DNA from: Rhodothermales bacterium
Lineage (GTDB): Bacteria > Bacteroidota > Rhodothermia > Rhodothermales > UBA10348
Assembly (NCBI GenBank): GCA_017643395.1
Contig: JAEPNP010000001.1
Coordinates: 393,806 to 457,805, forward strand
Reading direction: 5' to 3'
Length of the DNA: 64,000 bases
Below, piece by piece: positions 51,506 through 59,926 of this stretch. The translations under genes were made by a program, and so were the position numbers. Below the pieces are notes generated by a model. That model was not told where the DNA came from. It searched no databases and was given only the letters and a program-made list of their open reading frames with translations. Positions within the stretch are counted from its first letter, which is position 1; each line of letters starts with the position of its first letter.

Positions 51506-51775
51506 ACGCCTTGCTGAGTGGGGATGGAGCGCATACACCGTCACAAAACGCTGGATCCGAAATCCTGCAAAAAATCTGCAGGTGGACTGACAGCGCCGCT
51601 CGTCCCAAAGAATCGCCGCCCGTCTGAACTCGATCCATCTTTTGCCTTACGTTCGACACAGATTTGTGACAACCCCGCAAGTCAAACCTCCGTCTATTTA
51701 TGCGAAGGCACCGATGAGTGTCATCAAGTCCGACAATCCAGATCAGGTGGCCTGGGGAGACTGCCTGAATGGGCA

Positions 51776-51815
51776 GGGCCGGTGGGAGCGCTCCCGCCGG
51801 CCCGCTTTGTTTTAG
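51776..51815 (+). terminator. Strong hairpin with T-tract on the + strand
   Basis: Thirteen-base-pair stem GGGCCGGTGGGAG / CTCCCGCCGGCCC followed on the + strand by GCTTTGTTTTA. It lies at the 3' end of the leftward L,D-transpeptidase operon and just after a possible 33-codon frame (51714-51815, with GAAGG before the ATG). It could end either transcript; the T-tract favours a rightward one. Confidence 0.6.
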
Positions 51816-52444
51816 GGTGTTACCAGGACCCGAGCCCCGATCGGGAGCGCCCGGTATATGGCCCGCGCATCCCGGTCAGACATCTGCAGGACCAGCGGCG
51901 GCCGGGGAGCCGGGTCGCCAGCGCCCATCGTCCGCACCAGACGGACACTCGTGCGCAGGTGGTCTACCACCCGGTACCCTGACACCTCCAGCGATCCAAA
52001 CACGCCGGTGTCGTGGGGTGAGAGCCGGATTTCCCGGCCGTTCTCCAGCACCAGCACGCCGTAGGCAGGATCACTGTCAAGCGGACGCACCCGTGGCGGC
52101 TCCGCAGATGCCGTATCCGGCGGCGCTGTGACGTGCTGAATGGGCTCAAACGGCAGCGTTCCCCGGCGACCGGCCAGGGCCGATATCTCGACCATACGAG
52201 ACGCGCCTCGAAGGCCACGCAGCGGAATCTCCCGCATGACGGCAGCGCCGTGCACCAACTCGGCTCGGGCTTCCCCCACGCGGATGACCAGCGCGAACTC
52301 GCCCTGTCGCGCCAGCGTGTTTCGGGCCTCGGCCGCGGTAAGGGCCGGCGCCTCGACAATCCGAAGATGCGGACGGGACAGTCCCGCCCAGAGTACCGTC
52401 GCCAATGCCACAACGGCCGCAACGGACAGAAACGCTTGCTTCAT
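51812..52444 (-). CDS. Secreted protein, L,D-transpeptidase-like tail without catalytic motif
   Basis: 210 residues from the ATG at 52444. One N-terminal membrane or signal helix (FLSVAAVVALATVLWAGL). The C-terminus SDRDARAIYRALPIGARVLV resembles the end of YkuD L,D-transpeptidases (xxLYxxxPxGTPVxI), but there is no HxxxHGC motif. A non-catalytic companion of the two transpeptidases is possible. One base pair separates it from the 52446 gene. Confidence 0.6.
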   Translation of the reverse strand: MKQAFLSVAAVVALATVLWAGLSRPHLRIVEAPALTAAEARNTLARQGEFALVIRVGEARAELVHGAAVMREIPLRGLRGASRMVEISALAGRRGTLPFEPIQHVTAPPDTASAEPPRVRPLDSDPAYGVLVLENGREIRLSPHDTGVFGSLEVSGYRVVDHLRTSVRLVRTMGAGDPAPRPPLVLQMSDRDARAIYRALPIGARVLVTP

Positions 52445-52445
52445 C

Positions 52446-53069
52446 TCAGTACATGTAAACGGGCGCGCCCATCCCCATGGCCATGAACACGGCCTGGAGA
52501 TCGACGTCACCCAACCGCACGCACCCATGGGTCACGGGCTGCCCCAGCAGTCGCTGGTAGGGTGTGCCGTGAACCAGGTACCCGTCACCCAACGCGAGTG
52601 CGTAGCGCCCAAGTACGCCGCGCTCGTAGCGGCTTGGGTGACCGGCGGGGGGAACTGGAAGGCCCGCCTCGACAAACGCCCAGTCGGGCTTGGACCAGAC
52701 GGGATTCGTGCGTTTGTCCAGTACGCGGAATCGCCCGCGAGGCGTCTGGAACAGCCACGAGCGACCGTCGGCAGCATCCAGCTTCACGTAGCTCCCGGTC
52801 GAGCAGATGCCCTCGCGCAGCGTATCGGCGCCAGCCATGAGACGGAAGGTGTTGTCGGTAGTGGAGACCACCAGATAGGGCCCACTCGGCTTGAGCCGAT
52901 TTGTGGCCGCTTCCAGGCGTGCCACCTCGCGGGCCACCGCGGTCGAATCAGTAGTCCACGTCTCCGAGATCCGGGAAGGCGTCAGGGACGCCAGCCACGG
53001 CACAAGAAAAACCCCGGCGAGGGCACCGCACAGGGCACCCGTCAGAACGGGATGGGATGACGACTTCAT
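52446..53069 (-). CDS. L,D-transpeptidase (YkuD domain)
   Basis: 207 residues: N-terminal membrane anchor (ALCGALAGVFLVPWLASL), then a YkuD domain. Catalytic pieces: YLVHGTPYQRLLGQPVTHGC with the Cys nucleophile, preceded by His, and VR after it. These enzymes form 3-3 peptide cross-links in peptidoglycan or attach lipoproteins. It overlaps the next transpeptidase gene by 4 bp. Confidence 0.88.
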   Translation of the reverse strand: MKSSSHPVLTGALCGALAGVFLVPWLASLTPSRISETWTTDSTAVAREVARLEAATNRLKPSGPYLVVSTTDNTFRLMAGADTLREGICSTGSYVKLDAADGRSWLFQTPRGRFRVLDKRTNPVWSKPDWAFVEAGLPVPPAGHPSRYERGVLGRYALALGDGYLVHGTPYQRLLGQPVTHGCVRLGDVDLQAVFMAMGMGAPVYMY

Positions 53070-54154
53070 AGCAGAGCCGGCGCAATGAGCACCGGCGTAT
53101 CGACAGGAATGCGCGCAAAAAGCCGCGCCATGTCTTCGTTGGTCAGGGCGACGCAGCCGTCGGTCCAGTCACCGCCCTTGCCGCCTTCGCCATGGATTTC
53201 GATGAGGCCGCCAATGCGCGCTTGATCCGTCAGCTGTCCGGCTTCCCGGGCTGCACGGAAACGCGAACGATCGGCCTCGTTGGGATAATCAAGGAGCAGC
53301 GCCATGTGGTAGCGGGACTGACCGCGTCCGAGCTTTCTCGACACGCGGTACTGCCCTTCCGGCGTGCGCCGGTCTCCCTCCTGCTGCTTGTCGCCCATCC
53401 ATTCGGCACCGAGCTCGACATGAAAGGTGTCGACGTCGGTCTCAGAGTAGCGGGCCACCAGCAGTCGGCGGCGCTTGTCAACAAGAATCTGGGGGAATCG
53501 GGCGATGGACTCTGCGGCGCGCGAAGACGCCAACAGCGAAGCATCCAGAGCGCCGAGACTGTCTTCAAAGGCCTGCAGCAATCCGGTAGCCTCTTCGAGC
53601 CGGAGTGAGGCCTCGACGACCTGTCCGGCATCAGAGGCCGCCAGGGCGCGAGCCCTGAGGGCCCGCACCTGCGTCAGCATGTCAACCGGCACCCGGGATC
53701 CGGGAAACCGTCGCGCCAGCGAATCCGCCTGCGCCAGGCTGGCTTTCAATCCGGATTGGGTTTCCACGAGATGCGCCACGAGCGAGTCCGACGCCCGGTT
53801 CGCCCGCTCGGCGGCGTAGTCGGCCAGCCGCATGGTCTCCTCGGCGAGCTCCCGAACCTCAGCAAAGCGTCCGTACGGCAGCCATCCCGTGGAGTCCAGT
53901 TCCGCAAGGACCTGCTGCCAGGTTGCCGAGGCCGCCTCGAAGGCTTCCGGGGCCAGCACTGCGGCACCGGCCGCTTCAGCAGCGGCCAGGCGCTCGCGAG
54001 CGGTCCGAACTTCCTCAGCCGGCAGTTGCCGGCTGGAGCTCATCGCCAGAAAAGAACCCGCTGCCAGAAGCAGCACACCACCGGAAATCGATATAAGCGC
54101 AAAGCCCGGCCGCACGGGGCGACCGGGCTTTGCCTCACGCTTGCGCGAGGTCAC
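53066..54154 (-). CDS. L,D-transpeptidase family protein with coiled-coil domain
   Basis: 362 residues: membrane helix near the start (FALISISGGVLLLAAGSFLA), a long Ala/Arg/Glu-rich helical region (about 45-205), then a YkuD domain (about 225-362). The motif IHGEGGKGGDWTDGC places the His and Cys of the active site, in the WTDGCVAL variant. Probably periplasmic. The helical stalk resembles the lipoprotein encoded next to it (54156), so the pair may bind each other (inference). Confidence 0.85.
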   Translation of the reverse strand: MTSRKREAKPGRPVRPGFALISISGGVLLLAAGSFLAMSSSRQLPAEEVRTARERLAAAEAAGAAVLAPEAFEAASATWQQVLAELDSTGWLPYGRFAEVRELAEETMRLADYAAERANRASDSLVAHLVETQSGLKASLAQADSLARRFPGSRVPVDMLTQVRALRARALAASDAGQVVEASLRLEEATGLLQAFEDSLGALDASLLASSRAAESIARFPQILVDKRRRLLVARYSETDVDTFHVELGAEWMGDKQQEGDRRTPEGQYRVSRKLGRGQSRYHMALLLDYPNEADRSRFRAAREAGQLTDQARIGGLIEIHGEGGKGGDWTDGCVALTNEDMARLFARIPVDTPVLIAPALL

Positions 54155-54155
54155 G

Positions 54156-54761
54156 TTATGAGCGGCGACCGGGGTTGGCCGACTGGATGGCGGTCTCCAG
54201 TTCAGCTTTCAGTTCGGCGGCGCGGTCCATCACGGACTGGGCCAGCTGGCGTGCTTCGTGCACGTTGCCGTTCTCCTGTGCCGTGCGTGCCTCGACCAGC
54301 GTCGCGGAGGTCGCGGTCAGGTCGGTGCGGATGGAGGCCAGCGCGAAAACGCCGTCTTTGCCGCGGGGAGCCATGCCCATGAGCTGGTTGACCTCAGCGA
54401 TGGCCGTTTCGACTTCCTGGAACAGGACTTCGTTTTCGGCGGCCATCATCTCTTTGGCCACGGCAGCGCCCGAAGCAGATGAGTCGGCCGTCTGGATCAC
54501 GAAGGCCAGCAGGGACTCCACGCGGTCATAGTTGCGAACGATGGCGTTGCGGGCGTCCTGGATGGCGATTTCCGCCTCGGCAGCTGCGAAGGAGTCTGCA
54601 GCGGCCTGGTACATGTCAACCAGGTAGAGGTTGGCTTCGGCATCCTGGGCGGCCTGAAGGCTGGCTTGAGCCTGGTCGAGGGTATCAACCGGGGCTTTCG
54701 CGCAGCCGGCAATGCCGAGGATGGTGATGAGGGTAAGGGTGATTATGGAGAAGCGTTTCAT
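54156..54761 (-). CDS. Helical lipoprotein, DUF4398-like
   Basis: 201 residues. Lipoprotein signal (FSIITLTLITILGIAGC, Cys20). The rest is alpha-helical with Ala/Glu-rich heptads (QASLQAAQDAEANLY, ADSFAAAEAEIAIQDARNAI). The family is not certain; it resembles DUF4398 lipoproteins, which often precede OmpA or L,D-transpeptidase genes. One base pair before the transpeptidase gene. Confidence 0.75.
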   Translation of the reverse strand: MKRFSIITLTLITILGIAGCAKAPVDTLDQAQASLQAAQDAEANLYLVDMYQAAADSFAAAEAEIAIQDARNAIVRNYDRVESLLAFVIQTADSSASGAAVAKEMMAAENEVLFQEVETAIAEVNQLMGMAPRGKDGVFALASIRTDLTATSATLVEARTAQENGNVHEARQLAQSVMDRAAELKAELETAIQSANPGRRS

Positions 54762-54826
54762 TGCAGTAGTAGAGGTATCCCTTTCGGGATGAGGGAAGAA
54801 TGCGGCTCGTTGTCGTCCAGACGGAC

Positions 54827-55000
54827 TTAGCCTAGGACCGCAATGATCAAGAGGAGTGCGAGCGCGCTGACCAGCGTGCCTGCCAGGAAGTAGAAGGACC
54901 AGGTAGTAATCCGGTCCAGCTCCGGGGAGCTGGGGGGCGGAATCACGCGATGGACCCGCGCCGTGGTGACACGCTGTCTGCGCGCCGTCGTGCGAGGCAT
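54827..55000 (-). CDS. Small single-span membrane protein
   Basis: 57 residues from the ATG at 55000, which has GAAGG 5 bases upstream (a TTG at 55012 is in frame too). Basic N-terminus (RTTARRQRVTTARVHR) and one C-terminal helix (WSFYFLAGTLVSALALLLII). Probably real because it is the first gene of the transpeptidase unit and has a good ribosome-binding site. No family recognised. Confidence 0.5.
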   Translation of the reverse strand: MPRTTARRQRVTTARVHRVIPPPSSPELDRITTWSFYFLAGTLVSALALLLIIAVLG

Positions 55001-55117
55001 GGATGCCTTCAAGGAAGCCGAATCAGGGCTCCCGTCGTCCGGCGGCCGTTTGCCGCATCGGCCGAGTGGCCTGGGATTCAGATGAGCACTTATACGCGGG
55101 TTTCGTCCGGCGTATTC

Positions 55118-55187
55118 AAAAAAACCCGAGGCCGAATAATTTCACAAATCGTCCCTCGTCGCTTCATAAGGGCGATTTTGGCCTCGC
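55118..55187 (-). terminator. Long structured terminator after the 55227 gene
   Basis: Outer stem CGAGGCC/GGCCTCG (55127-55133 with 55180-55186) encloses an inner stem AAATCG(T)CCCT/AGGGCGATTT, and on the minus strand TTTTTTT follows (55118-55124). It lies about 40 bases past the stop of the lipoprotein gene. The 60-nt branched structure is larger than most simple terminators. Confidence 0.7.
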
Positions 55188-55226
55188 CAGACCCTGCCAA
55201 ACACTGGGAAGAAGGTCGGTCAGCCG

Positions 55227-56708
55227 CTACTGCCGCAGGGTGAGAGTCTCCGACCATCCTGATTCCCGCTGACTCTTGAAGTGTCTGAGGCGAGTGAATC
55301 CTTGACCGGGCACCGCGGTGTATTCGACGCCGTATGCGCCCCCGAACCCGGCCACGTAGTTACGCGAGTCTGAAACAGGTCCCTGCCCAGCGCCGAAGTC
55401 GGTCAGGCGGATGGCAGGAATCCGATCGGCGTAATGCCCAACAACCAGCTGTGTCCTCGACATGTAGACGGACAATTCGCGGACCCGCACCGAATCAACC
55501 GAGATACCCGTTGGGTCACTTCCCGAGGTCCTGCGATAGGTACCCGTAAATGACTCCTCGATGGTCAGTCGGTAGAGAGCGTCCTTTCGGATACAGGAGT
55601 CGGAGCCGGAGTCAGCACCGAGCTCTTCGATGCCCGAGACCGTCCACCGCGCTGTACCCGTCAGGCTCCGCTCGGCCCTTTCAATCCCGTTCCATCCCCA
55701 GCCGGACTCGACGTAGTCGTAGGTCCATGACCGGCCATCCTGCAGGGGGACCATGGTCGCAAGCGGATCTACGGATGCACATCCGGGCGCAGTATCGAGA
55801 ATGAGGCGAGTATGGAGCGTCGACCCGAGCGTTAGACTCGGAACGTACAAGCGACCGTTCCAAAGCATCCAGAAATCGTTGTTGCCTGTGAGCCACAGAG
55901 CACGCCCCTGTTTGGCGGGCAGGGTCCAGGAGCGCGGGGCCTGCGACTGTTGACTGCCGCCGGTCAGGACAGACACCGTGACCGTAGGCCCGACGGAAAC
56001 CTTGAAGTCCGTCGACCAAAGGACCTCTCCCTTCGTATTTGTGGTGATCAGGGGCTCCCCCGAAAACGTGATACGCTCCGAGGCGGCGCTCGATGAATGC
56101 AGGGTACCCGACAGGTTGATGACGGAGTACTGCTGCATCAGGGCCCATGGGCCATCCATACTTCCCGCATCCCACTGGTCGAAGAACAGAAAAAGGCCCC
56201 TGCTATCGAATCGTGCGACTACGACCGGAGCGGTACTTGGATCATCGGGATCGAACCAGATCAATCCATCCGCCTCCTGATGAACCCCCTCCCATCTGCC
56301 GCTGATGGCCTGCTCTCTCCAGGGCCTTGAGCGGCTGTACGCGACCTGGCCTGTCCAGGCAAGTGCGTAGGTGCCATCGGATTCCATTTCGAGGTCGATG
56401 GAAGTGATACGCACCAGGTCGGCCCACGACAGGGAGTCCGGCGGCCTGTAGTACCCCCAACTCCCTGCGGCGGCGGGCGCGTGGAAAGACTCGCCGCTTC
56501 TCGCAAGGCTCCTCAGGGAAAAGGAACCGGCGCCCCCCTCGAATCCGGCACCAATCTCGCCTCCGTCAGGGTCTGAGTCACTCCAGGGCACCGACACCTC
56601 ATCGGGTGCGGGAACAGAATCGCAGCCCGTGAGCACCATAGGAAGCAGAAGTAGCGCTGCTGCAACTACGGCGAGTTTATCTGCCACGAGTCGGACGATC
56701 ATCTGCAT
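55227..56708 (-). CDS. Large lipoprotein of unknown function
   Basis: 493 residues from the ATG at 56708; an upstream start at 56750 is less likely. Lipoprotein signal: VAAALLLLPMVLTGC. Low-complexity acidic and Gly/Ser-rich linker (residues 35-65), then a body rich in aromatic residues and beta-strands (for example GLFLFFDQWDAGSMDGPWAL). Several cysteines may form disulfides. I recognise no family. It stands alone between the sigma factor and the transpeptidase unit. Confidence 0.75.
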   Translation of the reverse strand: MQMIVRLVADKLAVVAAALLLLPMVLTGCDSVPAPDEVSVPWSDSDPDGGEIGAGFEGGAGSFSLRSLARSGESFHAPAAAGSWGYYRPPDSLSWADLVRITSIDLEMESDGTYALAWTGQVAYSRSRPWREQAISGRWEGVHQEADGLIWFDPDDPSTAPVVVARFDSRGLFLFFDQWDAGSMDGPWALMQQYSVINLSGTLHSSSAASERITFSGEPLITTNTKGEVLWSTDFKVSVGPTVTVSVLTGGSQQSQAPRSWTLPAKQGRALWLTGNNDFWMLWNGRLYVPSLTLGSTLHTRLILDTAPGCASVDPLATMVPLQDGRSWTYDYVESGWGWNGIERAERSLTGTARWTVSGIEELGADSGSDSCIRKDALYRLTIEESFTGTYRRTSGSDPTGISVDSVRVRELSVYMSRTQLVVGHYADRIPAIRLTDFGAGQGPVSDSRNYVAGFGGAYGVEYTAVPGQGFTRLRHFKSQRESGWSETLTLRQ

Positions 56709-56755
56709 CGGAAGCCCACGCCGCTCATGAGTTCCGTGCTGCCGTCGCACATAAC

Positions 56756-56789
56756 AAAGGCCGGCTGGGCATCCACCCAGCCGGCCTTT
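56756..56789 (-). terminator. Terminator after the ECF sigma factor gene
   Basis: Perfect 14-bp stem AAAGGCCGGCTGGG / CCCAGCCGGCCTTT with a 6-base loop, 25 bases beyond the sigma factor stop. On the minus strand GTTATG follows, with few T; on the + strand GTCTTTTT follows, so it can act in both directions. Confidence 0.8.
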
Positions 56790-56814
56790 GTCTTTTTGCA
56801 GCGCGCGCGCCTGA

Positions 56815-57516
56815 CTAGTCGTCAGACGACGGCGTATAGATGTCTTTCAGCAGTGCCTGGAGCTTGGTCCGGCCGCGGTTGATGCGGCTCTTGACCGTGC
56901 CCATCGGCAGGCCTGTAATGTCGGCGATTTCCTCGTAGGCGAGCTGCTGCACGTCGCGCAGCACCACGACCTCACGGAATTCCTCCGGAATCTGGGCCAG
57001 TGCCTCCTGGATGAAGTGATCCTGGATGGTGCTCTCGGCGTGCTTGTCCGGAGAGAACGTCTCGTCCGGAATCTCGACCTCGTACTCCTCGTCGTCGCGG
57101 TTTACAGACTGCAGCGAGTACAGACGGCGGCGCTTGCGCTTCCGGTACTCGGAACGCGCAAGGTTACCGGCAATCGTGTACAGCCACGTGCTGTACTTGG
57201 CAATTCGACGGTAGGAGTGACGGTTGCGATACACCCGCAGGAAGGTTTCCTGCAGGAGGTCTTCGCACTCCTTCATATCGCCCAGGAAGCGATAGATATA
57301 GTTGGTCAGAGGATCCTTGTACCGGCTGACGAGAATGTCGAAGGCTTCGACAGTTCCCATCTGGAACTGGGACATGAGGTCCTCGTCACTCATCGCCATC
57401 AGCGCTTCGTAGTGGCGATTGTTCGGATTCACATTGGCCTGAATTCCGAGCTTGCTCGCCTTAACACGCAGCGTGCGCTTCTTGAGTGGGCTGACCCTGG
57501 TTGTCGTCTCAGTCAT
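56815..57516 (-). CDS. ECF-type RNA polymerase sigma factor
   Basis: 233 residues. Region 2 (YKDPLTNYIYRFLGDMKECE, DLLQETFLRVYRNRHSYRRI) binds the -10 element; region 4 (IPEEFREVVVLRDVQQLAYE, IADITGLPMGTVKSRINRGR) binds the -35 element. The first 40 residues are an extra N-terminal segment not usual for ECF factors. There is no adjacent anti-sigma gene. It lies 51 bp after holA on the same strand. Confidence 0.92.
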   Translation of the reverse strand: MTETTTRVSPLKKRTLRVKASKLGIQANVNPNNRHYEALMAMSDEDLMSQFQMGTVEAFDILVSRYKDPLTNYIYRFLGDMKECEDLLQETFLRVYRNRHSYRRIAKYSTWLYTIAGNLARSEYRKRKRRRLYSLQSVNRDDEEYEVEIPDETFSPDKHAESTIQDHFIQEALAQIPEEFREVVVLRDVQQLAYEEIADITGLPMGTVKSRINRGRTKLQALLKDIYTPSSDD

Positions 57517-57530
57517 ACTGTTGTGTTTTT

Positions 57531-57561
57531 CGGACCGAAGTCCGAGTGGCGGAAGTCCGCC
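57531..57561 (-). other. Twin hairpins between holA and the sigma factor gene
   Basis: In the 51-base gap the minus strand forms GGCGG-ACTT-CCGCC (57561-57548) and CGGAC-TTCG-GTCCG (57544-57531). The second is a UUCG tetraloop, one of the most stable RNA hairpins. An A-rich, not T-rich, stretch follows to the sigma factor start, so this is not a classic terminator. Confidence 0.55.
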
Positions 57562-57567
57562 GTGGAT

Positions 57568-58608
57568 CTATGCCGCGATAGCCGCGTTGGCCTCTCCCCC
57601 GGTAATCCGGCGAAGCGCCAGCATCAGAATCAGGCGCTCACTCCGGCTGCTTCCGCCTTTAAGCTCGAAATCAGCCGATGCCAGCGTCCTGAACGCTGTT
57701 GCCAGCGCCGACGCGTCAAATCGCTTAAGCGTGTTAAGATACTCCTTCAAGTAGAAAGGTGGGATCCCGACACGTTGCGCCATGTCTTTTTCGCCAAAGC
57801 TTTGTCTCTGACAAGATGTCAGAATCCAGAGCTTGGTGAAGAAAGATGTCAGGATTGCAACGATCATCAGAGCCTCTCCACGGCTGTTTGATGCTTGTTG
57901 CAACAACCGCTCCGCAATCCGCTGAGCGCGCGCAAACTGGCGTTCTCCCACTGCTTTTTGCAATTCGAAGACGTTGACCTCCCGCGAGTGACCACTCGCC
58001 TGGACAACATCGTCTGCCGAAATGCGCTCTCGGTCCCCAGCGAACGTGAGCACTTTTTCGATCTCCCGTACGGCCTTCTGCAGATCGGAGCCTACATACT
58101 CCGCCAGCATCTGAACCGCCCGGCCTTCGATCTCGCGCCCACGTCGCCTGACTTCACCTTCGAGCCAGCGCGGCAGCTCGCGGTCGTACAACCGCTTGCA
58201 GTCCACCGCGACTCCCTGCGCCTTGATGGCGCGATACGGGTGATGCGCCGTGTTCACCTTGCCTGAGGCCACAAGGACCACCACCGCGGTCGGATTCGGC
58301 TGCTCGGCATAGGCCTTGAATCGCTTGTTTTCCGACAGTTTGTCGAAATCGCGCACAATGACCAGCCGACGCTGCGCCATCACGGGATAGCTGGCACACA
58401 GGGCAAGCACCTTCTGGACATCGGTCTCGGGACCGTACACAATGTCCATATTGAAGTCCCGCTCGTGGGGCTGCACCGCATGCTCGATGGCCAGGCGCTG
58501 CAATTCGTCCACGAAATACCGCTCCTCGCCGTACAGGAGGTACAGCGGCTTGAAGTTGCCGTGCCGGAAGGCAGTGGCAGTATCGTCGTAGGACGAGCTA
58601 CGAGCCAT
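57568..58608 (-). CDS. holA: DNA polymerase III delta subunit
   Basis: 346 residues, the usual length. N-terminal LYLLYGEERYFVDELQRLAIE, and then LVIVRDFDKLSENKRFKAYA, are characteristic, as is SDLQKAVREIEKVLTFAG. Delta is the wrench of the clamp loader that opens the beta clamp. A TATAAT box on the minus strand at 58713-58708 and a structured leader precede it. Confidence 0.93.
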   Translation of the reverse strand: MARSSSYDDTATAFRHGNFKPLYLLYGEERYFVDELQRLAIEHAVQPHERDFNMDIVYGPETDVQKVLALCASYPVMAQRRLVIVRDFDKLSENKRFKAYAEQPNPTAVVVLVASGKVNTAHHPYRAIKAQGVAVDCKRLYDRELPRWLEGEVRRRGREIEGRAVQMLAEYVGSDLQKAVREIEKVLTFAGDRERISADDVVQASGHSREVNVFELQKAVGERQFARAQRIAERLLQQASNSRGEALMIVAILTSFFTKLWILTSCQRQSFGEKDMAQRVGIPPFYLKEYLNTLKRFDASALATAFRTLASADFELKGGSSRSERLILMLALRRITGGEANAAIAA

Positions 58609-58626
58609 GTAAGGAAGCGGTCTGGC

Positions 58627-58713
58627 GGTAGAAACCTACCTACGGAAGTATGACATCCCAGTGACAGGCACGTTGCTGGGTTGCCGCACTTCCGTTGGCG
58701 TTACTTCATTATA
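58627..58713 (-). promoter_or_regulatory. holA promoter -10 box and structured leader
   Basis: Minus strand: TATAAT at 58713-58708, no good -35 match. The predicted leader begins with the stem ACGGAAGT/ACTTCCGT (58695-58688 with 58649-58642) around an inner CCCAG/CTGGG, then a perfect hairpin GGTAG-GTTT-CTACC (58640-58627), 19 bases before the holA ATG. The stems are seen; a regulatory role is inferred. Confidence 0.45.
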
Positions 58714-58812
58714 ACGGCCAAAACGTCCATCCTAGTGTCCGCCCGGCGGCCCATATCGCCTCTTGCCCGAAAGTTGACAACGGGACGGGCGTCGCCGCCT
58801 CACCGGGAAGCC

Positions 58813-59226
58813 CTACATCTTGGAAACCCGAGGTGCGCCCATGGCGGCCTCATTGAGTCGCAGACCAACCTCGCGGAGCTGAGCCGCGTCCGCCTGCGTG
58901 ATCCGGTAGCACACGTCCAACCGCTCAGAGTCCAGTGCCGTGGCCCGCAGTTCCTGCAGGGTGCGCTTCCTGAGCGCACCCACCTGGCGTAACAGGTCTG
59001 CCGGAGTGTCGGACGACGGAAACTCCACAGGCTCCAGGCCAAGTGCTGTTCGATGCTCGTCGGCCTCTCTGGAGGCCATCGCCCGATACATCTCCCTCAG
59101 GGTCGTCGACCCCGGCGGCCGGGCATCCCAAAGCACATCAGGAATCAGCCCGAGAACCACCTGCTGCGCCTCAAGCTCATCGACCAGATACGCCATCTGG
59201 TCCAGCACCTCGTCCTGACGACTCAC
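58813..59226 (-). CDS. Small helical protein, DinB-like by appearance
   Basis: 137 residues, mostly amphipathic helices (MAYLVDELEAQQVVLGLIPD, REMYRAMASREADEHRTALG, ADLLRQVGALRKRTLQELRA). The helical pattern and a metal-ligand-like ADEHR suggest a DinB/YfiT-type four-helix bundle, but I cannot show it. It starts 1 bp after nuoI and may be translated with it. Confidence 0.6.
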   Translation of the reverse strand: MSRQDEVLDQMAYLVDELEAQQVVLGLIPDVLWDARPPGSTTLREMYRAMASREADEHRTALGLEPVEFPSSDTPADLLRQVGALRKRTLQELRATALDSERLDVCYRITQADAAQLREVGLRLNEAAMGAPRVSKM

Positions 59227-59227
59227 G

Positions 59228-59842
59228 TCAGTGGGCGCCGCCCGACGTAAGCGCCTTCAGAAACGGGCGGTTATGCAGGGAATGACGGTTGTTCTCCTCC
59301 GGGTGGTCCCACACCTCGTCGCCGAACTGCGGATTGCGCTGCTTCGCCAGCCAATCCAGTCGATCCTTGAGGCGCTCCTTCGGCACCAGCAGACGATCCA
59401 TGCCGAAGATCGCCTCCTCCCGGTCGTGGAAGGTCAGATCATATTCCTTGGACATGATGATCGCTTCTTCCGGGCACACTTCCTCACAGAAGCCGCAGTA
59501 GATGCACCGGAGCATGTTGATCTCGAACCACTCGGGCTCGCGCTCCTTGGGGCCCTCAATCTCATGGCTCTGCATGGAGATGGCCATGGGCGGGCAGGCG
59601 CGCGCGCACAGGTTGCAGGACACACAGCGGGGCTTGCCCTCTTCCTCCACCAGCACCGGGCGGCCGCGATAGGCATCCGGCGGATACCACTGCTCGTCGG
59701 GGTACTGGAAGGTGTACAGCGGGTCGCGCATGCGCCGCGCCGAGTAGCCTAGGCCTTTCAGTACTTCGGGGAGGTACAGCCGCTCCCAGAAATTGAGCTT
59801 GCGCTCGTCCTTCTTGGCTGTGATCTGTGGGGTGCCGCCCAT
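59228..59842 (-). CDS. nuoI: NADH-quinone oxidoreductase subunit I
   Basis: 204 residues. Two [4Fe-4S] motifs: [13 protein letters not shown] and [16 protein letters not shown], the N6a/N6b clusters that pass electrons toward the quinone site. Other features of NuoI ([30 protein letters not shown]) are present. No other nuo gene is in the window; it stands between der and the helical small protein, so complex I genes are split in this genome. Confidence 0.95.
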   Translation of the reverse strand: MGGTPQITAKKDERKLNFWERLYLPEVLKGLGYSARRMRDPLYTFQYPDEQWYPPDAYRGRPVLVEEEGKPRCVSCNLCARACPPMAISMQSHEIEGPKEREPEWFEINMLRCIYCGFCEEVCPEEAIIMSKEYDLTFHDREEAIFGMDRLLVPKERLKDRLDWLAKQRNPQFGDEVWDHPEENNRHSLHNRPFLKALTSGGAH

Positions 59843-59926
59843 GGGCTGGAAACGATTCGTGAGTCGGGAATCTACAACGGCTGTGGCCGTCCGTGGGACC
59901 GCGCAGCGGATTTCAACGCCGCTTGA

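Noticed and set aside
51714-51815. 33-codon open frame
   Set aside because: Has a possible ribosome-binding site, but its 3' third is the stem of a strong hairpin and its product resembles nothing. Kept only as an RNA or leader candidate in the findings.
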